Shown here piece by piece: positions 25,131-28,537 of a stretch of 28,537 nucleotides of DNA (position 1 is its first letter; the number at the start of each line of letters is the position of its first letter). Origin of the DNA: a virus; the IMG/VR virus record IMGVR_UViG_3300013285_000532, positions 1-28,537 of that record, one strand, 5' to 3'. The notes below the pieces were generated by a model that was not told the DNA's origin, did no database searches, and saw only the letters and a program-made list of their open reading frames with translations. Both the position numbers and the translations under genes were made by a program.

Positions 25131-25414
25131 GATTGCCGTCTATATTGGCTATACTGCTTATTTTATTATTCTTGATAGTAGCCACAGGTTGCTCAACACC
25201 TGTTCCAATAGTACCAGCGTTTCCTGCGGTGCCTGTAAGTTTAAAACAAGCCTGTCCTGATTTGAAAAAAGTAGATGAGTCTACTACAAAATTAAGTGAT
25301 ATTGTAGGGGTAGTGGCAGATAATTATAGCCAATATTACGATTGTAAAAGTCGTGTAGATGATTGGATAGAGTGGTACGATACACAGAAAGGAATCTTTG
25401 ATAAGATAAAATAA
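25127..25414 (+). CDS. Lipoprotein, candidate outer-membrane spanin (Rz1-like)
   Basis: A 95-aa protein with a type II signal peptide: a hydrophobic run, then VATGC with the lipidated Cys at residue 22. The mature part begins with a Pro/Val-rich segment (STPVPIVPAFPAVPVSLKQA), typical of Rz1-like outer-membrane spanins, then a C-terminal helix with NYSQYYDCKSRVDDWIEWYD. GAGGAAG lies 7 bases before the ATG, which overlaps the stop of the coiled-coil membrane gene. It probably sits in the outer membrane, facing the periplasm, and contacts that partner. The pairing supports the role; sequence alone would give only 'phage lipoprotein'. Confidence 0.65.
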   Translation: MRLPSILAILLILLFLIVATGCSTPVPIVPAFPAVPVSLKQACPDLKKVDESTTKLSDIVGVVADNYSQYYDCKSRVDDWIEWYDTQKGIFDKIK

Positions 25415-25415
25415 C

Positions 25416-25817
25416 ATGAAAAAATTATTATTAACATTAGCCCTTGTGTCCTTGACAGGATGCTCAACAATTCAAGAAGCGTTCTTAATGAAGTACGACT
25501 CTAACGAATATGCACAGATATCTGCAATACGCACTACCGCAGAGTTATCTAAAGAAAGTTGCGATAAGCCCGAAGAAGCTCGACTTAACGCATCTACATT
25601 ATCACATCAAACAGCCTTGTTTAAGAATCACACCGAATTTCTTCCGTACAATACCAAAGTAATTTTAGCCGCGGGTGAATTAGACAAGATAGCAGTAGGG
25701 TTAGTAACACAATATCAAAAAGGTCCTGTTAGTCCTGCATTTTGCAAAATTAAATTCGGATCAGTAGCACAATCTGCTGAAACTATGCAGAAAATTATAG
25801 GAGCAAAACCAAGATGA
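25416..25817 (+). CDS. Second phage lipoprotein, unknown (133 aa)
   Basis: Signal peptide MKKLLLTLALVSLTGC, with lipobox SLTGC and Cys 16 as the expected lipidation site. The mature protein is mainly helical and has two further Cys (in SKESCDKPEEA and SPAFCKIKFG) that could form a disulphide in the periplasm. No strong ribosome site is seen; the start is one base after the previous stop, so re-initiation is likely. The family is not recognised. Two adjacent lipoproteins in a lysis cassette are unusual; this one could act in superinfection exclusion or be an extra spanin component. Confidence 0.65.
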   Translation: MKKLLLTLALVSLTGCSTIQEAFLMKYDSNEYAQISAIRTTAELSKESCDKPEEARLNASTLSHQTALFKNHTEFLPYNTKVILAAGELDKIAVGLVTQYQKGPVSPAFCKIKFGSVAQSAETMQKIIGAKPR

Positions 25818-26068
25818 GTATTGAATATAATCAAAGCCTATTAGCCAGCATTAGCAGTCAAAATCCGGACGTGATGGCCGCAGCCTTTACAGTCAATCAA
25901 TATACTGAAATGTGTAAAACAGGACAGATCAGTAAAGAAGAGTATGCTGAACTAATCAAAGATGTACAACGTCAAATCAACATACAAGCAAGCATGGCCG
26001 AATTAGAAGCCATGGAACGATTAAATACAGCCATAAACGGCTTAATTAATATTGCCGGTATGGTATAA
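25814..26068 (+). CDS. Small conserved hypothetical protein (84 aa)
   Basis: Predicted all-helical soluble protein: SIEYNQSLLASISSQNPDVM, then FTVNQYTEMCKTGQISKEEY with an EF-hand-free helix-turn-helix look, a DVQRQINIQASMAELEAME helix and a hydrophobic end (INGLINIAGMV). GGAG lies 10 bases before the ATG, which overlaps the lipoprotein stop (ATGA). It lies between the spanin-like genes and the endolysin. The family has no known function to me; the C-terminal hydrophobic stretch is too short for a firm membrane call. Confidence 0.6.
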   Translation: MSIEYNQSLLASISSQNPDVMAAAFTVNQYTEMCKTGQISKEEYAELIKDVQRQINIQASMAELEAMERLNTAINGLINIAGMV

Positions 26069-26078
26069 AGGAACAACA

Positions 26079-26702
26079 ATGTCAGATTTTATCTTAACAA
26101 AAGAACAATTAGCACAAATTATCCCTAGGAATCCCTATAAGGATTACTGGTATCATGCATTAGAACAGGCATTACCCGACTATGATATCAATACACCACC
26201 ACGTGTTGCGGCTTTCCTAGCTCAATGCGCACACGAATCGGGCGAATTTATGTTTTTACAAGAAAATTTAAACTATAAAGCAGAAAGTTTAATGCGTGTA
26301 TGGCCGAAGTATTTTCCTAACATGGATATTGCTCGTCAATATGCACATCATCCCGAAATGATTGCCAACAGAGCATACGCTAATCGCATGGGCAATGGTC
26401 CGGAAGAGACAGGCGATGGTTGGGCACATTGTGGACGTGGGTTAATTCAGTTGACAGGTCGTAGCAATTATCAAGCATTTGCAGACAGTATTGAAACACC
26501 TATTCAAGATATTCCGCATTATCTAGCAACGTTTGAAGGTGCTGTACAGAGCGCCTGCTGGTTCTGGGAAAATAACAACTTAAACCGTTGGGCAGATCAA
26601 GGCGATATGCTTACATTAACTAAAAAAATCAACGGTGGAACACTAGGTTTAGATGACCGCGTTAAACATTTTAATCATGTGCTTCACGTTTTGGGTGCTT
26701 AA
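26079..26702 (+). CDS. Endolysin of glycoside hydrolase family 19 (chitinase/lysozyme type)
   Basis: A 207-aa single-domain GH19 enzyme that should cut peptidoglycan glycan strands at lysis. Key features: RVAAFLAQCAHESGEF (42-57), with E53 in the HE-S-G catalytic motif; ENLNYKAESL (62-71), where E62 is a candidate second acid; YANRMGNGPEETGDGWAHCG (100-119); and GRGLIQLTGRSNYQAF, the GH19 core. There is no signal peptide, so export depends on the holin encoded two genes downstream. I chose the ATG at 26079, after AAAGGAA, over an upstream TTG at 26052 that overlaps the previous gene. Length and completeness are normal for phage GH19 endolysins. Confidence 0.9.
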   Translation: MSDFILTKEQLAQIIPRNPYKDYWYHALEQALPDYDINTPPRVAAFLAQCAHESGEFMFLQENLNYKAESLMRVWPKYFPNMDIARQYAHHPEMIANRAYANRMGNGPEETGDGWAHCGRGLIQLTGRSNYQAFADSIETPIQDIPHYLATFEGAVQSACWFWENNNLNRWADQGDMLTLTKKINGGTLGLDDRVKHFNHVLHVLGA

Positions 26703-26710
26703 AATAAATA
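26703..26710 (+). promoter_or_regulatory. T4-late-like promoter box before the DUF4337 gene
   Basis: AATAAATA immediately follows the endolysin stop. The expected start near 26716 leaves a leader of about 17 bases with AAAGGAA before the ATG at 26733. Confidence 0.5.
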
Positions 26711-26732
26711 TTGATATACAAAGGAATTTGAA

Positions 26733-27323
26733 ATGGCTTTAATAGACTCAGTATTAAATTTAATTACAAAACAACCAAAAGATCCGGACGCACCAAAGCC
26801 ACCTGTAGGTTCACGTTCAGAACGTGAAGCAAAGTTAAAAGACAAAGCAGGTATGGTTATTTCTGTATTTGCATTGTTGTTAGCCGTTAACTCATGGTAT
26901 GGCGGTACACTCAGCAGTAAGGTATTAAACAATACTATTGCTTCAAACAATGTATGGGCGTTTTATCAGGCCAAGAGTATTAAACAAACTCTAGCAGAAC
27001 AATCGTTAGACGATGCAGTATATCGTAAAGATACAGCAAAGGCTGAAAAGTTACAGGCCAAGATTGATCGTTATGAAAGCGATCCTAAAACTGGCGAAGG
27101 TAAAAAAGAACTCATGGAAAAGGCACGCCAGTTAGAAGCAGAGCGTGATGAAGCCAAGAAACGCAGTCCATGGATTGGTTATGCCAGTACACTATACCAA
27201 TTGAGTATTGTTGTGTTGTCAGCAAGTATTTTAGCAGTTAGTATGGGCATGTTCTGGGGCAGTTTTTTTGTTGCCGGGTTAGGCATGTTGCTATCAGCAC
27301 AAGGCGTATTCTTATTATTCTAA
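26733..27323 (+). CDS. DUF4337-like membrane protein (196 aa)
   Basis: One hydrophobic segment at about 40-57 (GMVISVFALLLAVNSW), then NNTIASNNVWAFYQAKSIKQ (66-85), which matches the NxxWAYYQAKxIKQ signature of DUF4337, a bacterial membrane-protein family of unknown function. A charged helical stretch (90-148) follows, then two hydrophobic segments at 157-196 ending in GVFLLF. The order (TM, periplasmic or cytoplasmic coiled region, TM pair) is that of the family. AAAGGAA is 6 bases before the ATG. It lies between endolysin and holin, so a role in lysis timing or membrane stress is possible but unproven. Confidence 0.7.
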   Translation: MALIDSVLNLITKQPKDPDAPKPPVGSRSEREAKLKDKAGMVISVFALLLAVNSWYGGTLSSKVLNNTIASNNVWAFYQAKSIKQTLAEQSLDDAVYRKDTAKAEKLQAKIDRYESDPKTGEGKKELMEKARQLEAERDEAKKRSPWIGYASTLYQLSIVVLSASILAVSMGMFWGSFFVAGLGMLLSAQGVFLLF

Positions 27324-27332
27324 GGAAATAAA

Positions 27333-27914
27333 ATGTCAGAAGATATCAAAAGCGAAAGCGACAAGAAGAAAGAAGATTGGATGAATAGTAAATGGCGTCC
27401 AATGATGGGCTGGATGTACATGCTAATCTGTACTATGGACATGGTAGTATTTCCAGTGCTATGGAGCCTATTGCAGGCCGTTACACACACAGCAATTACT
27501 CAATGGAATCCACTAACACTGCAAGGTGCTGGTTTATTCCACATTGCGATGGGTGCTGTATTAGGTATTGCGGCATTTGGTCGTACACAAGAAAAACTAA
27601 ATGGAGCAAACAATGGCGGAGCACAAACACCAGCGACAGGATTTGCGAGCGGGCCTTCAACATTTAGCCCACCTGCAACAGGAGGCCTCGGCTCATCCGG
27701 TGGATTTAATTCACCAGCACCAACATCAGGCTTTGGTGGAAATTCAGGCTTTGGAGAGCCAGCGGCTAGCCCAGTTAGCCCAGCACCAAGTTGGGGAACA
27801 ACTCCAGTAAGTACACCAGCGTTTACTGCTTCATCAGTTCCGACATCTGTAGAAGTACAAATTGGGTTCGGAGGCAAGCCGGCACCTGCACAACCAGAAA
27901 GACCACCGATTTAA
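27333..27914 (+). CDS. 3-TM-type holin with Gly/Pro/Ser-rich tail
   Basis: Residues 15-90 match the 'holin of 3TMs' family first noted in gene transfer agents: a basic start, KWRPMMGWMYMLICTMDMVV (20-39), a short loop, LQGAGLFHIAMGAVLGIAAF and the terminal GRTQEK (83-88), equivalent to the G-x-R-T-x-E-K end of the family. Hydrophobic helices span about 26-49 and 63-82. Residues 92-193 are an added low-complexity tail (Gly, Ser, Pro, Ala, Phe), absent from ordinary members. A holin opens the inner membrane to let the endolysin out. AAGGAAA precedes the ATG, and the gene follows DUF4337 by nine bases. Confidence 0.75.
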   Translation: MSEDIKSESDKKKEDWMNSKWRPMMGWMYMLICTMDMVVFPVLWSLLQAVTHTAITQWNPLTLQGAGLFHIAMGAVLGIAAFGRTQEKLNGANNGGAQTPATGFASGPSTFSPPATGGLGSSGGFNSPAPTSGFGGNSGFGEPAASPVSPAPSWGTTPVSTPAFTASSVPTSVEVQIGFGGKPAPAQPERPPI

Positions 27915-27923
27915 GGACACATT

Positions 27924-28127
27924 ATGAAAAAAGCACTTTTAACATTATCATTACTAGCATTCTTAGGCACAGCATTTGCCGAAGCAGAAGTCAAAGAAGT
28001 TTGCCACGATAAGGTAGACAAAGCAGGCAAGCCTGTAAATGGTAAGGACGGCAAGCCAGTCCAAGAATGTAAGAAAATTAAAGTACACAAAAAGTTAGAA
28101 GGTACTGAGATTCCTACAAAGAAATGA
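27924..28127 (+). CDS. Small secreted protein with signal peptide (67 aa)
   Basis: A clear Sec signal peptide, MKKALLTLSLLAFLGTAFA, with the cleavage site after AFA (19/20). The mature 48 residues are Lys-rich, carry two Cys (27 and 49) that could form one disulphide, and contain an internal repeat (KAGKPVNGKDGKPVQ) of G-K-P-V units. AAGGA lies upstream of the ATG. It is the last gene before the terminator at 28132. The family is not recognised; a periplasmic location is expected. The basic mature peptide could bind peptidoglycan or LPS, which is speculation. Confidence 0.7.
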   Translation: MKKALLTLSLLAFLGTAFAEAEVKEVCHDKVDKAGKPVNGKDGKPVQECKKIKVHKKLEGTEIPTKK

Positions 28128-28131
28128 TAGA

Positions 28132-28155
28132 TAAAGCGACTTGACTGTCGCTTTA
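28132..28155 (+). terminator. Terminator hairpin whose loop is a -35 box
   Basis: TAAAGCGAC at 28132-28140 pairs perfectly with GTCGCTTTA at 28147-28155. The six-base loop, TTGACT, is the -35 box of the dnaJ promoter. The T-rich tail (TTTACTTTC) is short. It lies five bases after the stop of the secreted-protein gene. Confidence 0.7.
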
Positions 28156-28169
28156 CTTTCATGTATAAT
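28141..28169 (+). promoter_or_regulatory. Sigma-70-like promoter giving leaderless dnaJ mRNA
   Basis: TTGACT at 28141-28146, a 17-base spacer and perfect TATAAT at 28164-28169. The canonical start, seven positions past the -10 box, is 28176, the A of the dnaJ ATG. No ribosome site is present. Confidence 0.8.
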
Positions 28170-28175
28170 GTTCAT

Positions 28176-28537
28176 ATGGATGATCATTATCGAACGTTAG
28201 GTGTTGGTAGAAATGCAACACAAGACGAAATCAAAAAAGCCTACCGAAAGTTAGCAAGTCAACACCACCCAGATAAAGGTGGTGACACTGCTACGTTTCA
28301 AAACATCCAAACAGCATACGATGTACTAGGCGATCAAGAAAAAAGATCCCAATACGATAATCCACAACCTCAGTTTGGAGGAATGAATTTTGGTGGCGGA
28401 GTTCCTCCAGGCATGGAAGATGTATTCGCACAAATGTTTGGCGGTGCTAATCCTTTCTTCGGACACGGATTTAGACAACAACAACCGAGAAATAGTAATG
28501 TTCAAATGCAAATGAATATTACTTTAGAAGAGTCTTA
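28176..28537 (+). CDS. dnaJ: DnaJ-type co-chaperone (J domain, G/F linker, start of C-terminal domain; 3' truncated)
   Basis: The first 65 residues form a J domain: [20 protein letters not shown], then [15 protein letters not shown] with the essential HPD motif, and [21 protein letters not shown] domains stimulate the ATPase of host DnaK. A Gly/Phe/Met-rich linker follows ([20 protein letters not shown] ... NPFFGHGF), then [12 protein letters not shown], which matches the start of the DnaJ substrate-binding domain. The gene runs off the window, so a zinc finger cannot be judged. No alternative start exists because the J domain begins at residue 3. It has its own host-type promoter and a predicted leaderless message. 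Together with the GroES-like protein it suggests the phage tunes both host chaperone systems. Confidence 0.9.
   Translation, partial: MDDHYRTLGVGRNATQDEIKKAYRKLASQHHPDKGGDTATFQNIQTAYDVLGDQEKRSQYDNPQPQFGGMNFGGGVPPGMEDVFAQMFGGANPFFGHGFRQQQPRNSNVQMQMNITLEES

Noticed and set aside
26052-26078. TTG start for the endolysin
   Set aside because: It lies inside the previous gene without a ribosome site; the ATG at 26079 has AAAGGAA 5 bases upstream and gives a normal GH19 N-terminus.

Overview
The window is part of the genome of a tailed phage, most likely a large T4-like (myovirus-type) phage of a Gram-negative, probably aquatic, bacterium. The evidence is a gp44-type clamp loader, a PhoH ATPase, a GroES-like co-chaperonin, very long modular tail-fibre and structural proteins of the kind seen in marine T4-like phages, and short AT-rich boxes resembling the T4 late promoter (core ATAAATA). 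A GH19 endolysin with a 3-TM holin, a spanin-like pair and lipoproteins with lipoboxes points to a Gram-negative host. The host species cannot be named from the sequence. Coding density is very high and no gene-free stretch exceeds 100 bases. No tRNA, insertion sequence or CRISPR array was seen.

Layout. (1) Bases 1-1220: the tail end of an unknown gene, a divergent small membrane protein, and an Fe/Mn-type superoxide dismutase. (2) Bases 1292-18621: a virion-structure operon read rightward. It holds a 2146-aa fibre/structural protein, a 207-aa relative, an 865-aa protein with Ig-like repeats, two collagen-like fibres (463 and 1225 aa), a subtilisin-family (S8) protease, another fibre-type protein and a small helical protein. 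Most of these genes are joined by 1- or 4-base stop/start overlaps. (3) Bases 18638-22393: a block of small host-takeover and replication genes. It holds a stand-alone fragment of DNA polymerase III alpha palm, a GroES-like co-chaperonin, an HxGH nucleotidyltransferase, the clamp-loader ATPase and conserved unknowns, and ends at a strong terminator. (4) phoH on the minus strand. (5) Bases 23328-28127: two conserved phage proteins, then a lysis and envelope cassette (spanin-like pair, second lipoprotein, GH19 endolysin, DUF4337 membrane protein, 3-TM holin, small secreted protein). (6) A J-domain (DnaJ) gene running off the right edge.

How it fits together. Two promoter classes are visible. 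T4-late-like boxes precede the structural, lysis and membrane genes. Sigma-70-like TTGAxx/TATAAT promoters precede the polymerase fragment, a small unknown gene, phoH and dnaJ. For three of these four (18638, 19836, 28176) the predicted transcription start falls on the first base of the ATG and no Shine-Dalgarno sequence exists, so the mRNAs should be leaderless. The most unusual contents are the leaderless early promoters, the catalytic-residue-free DnaE palm fragment, the phage superoxide dismutase, and the subtilase embedded in the tail-fibre operon.
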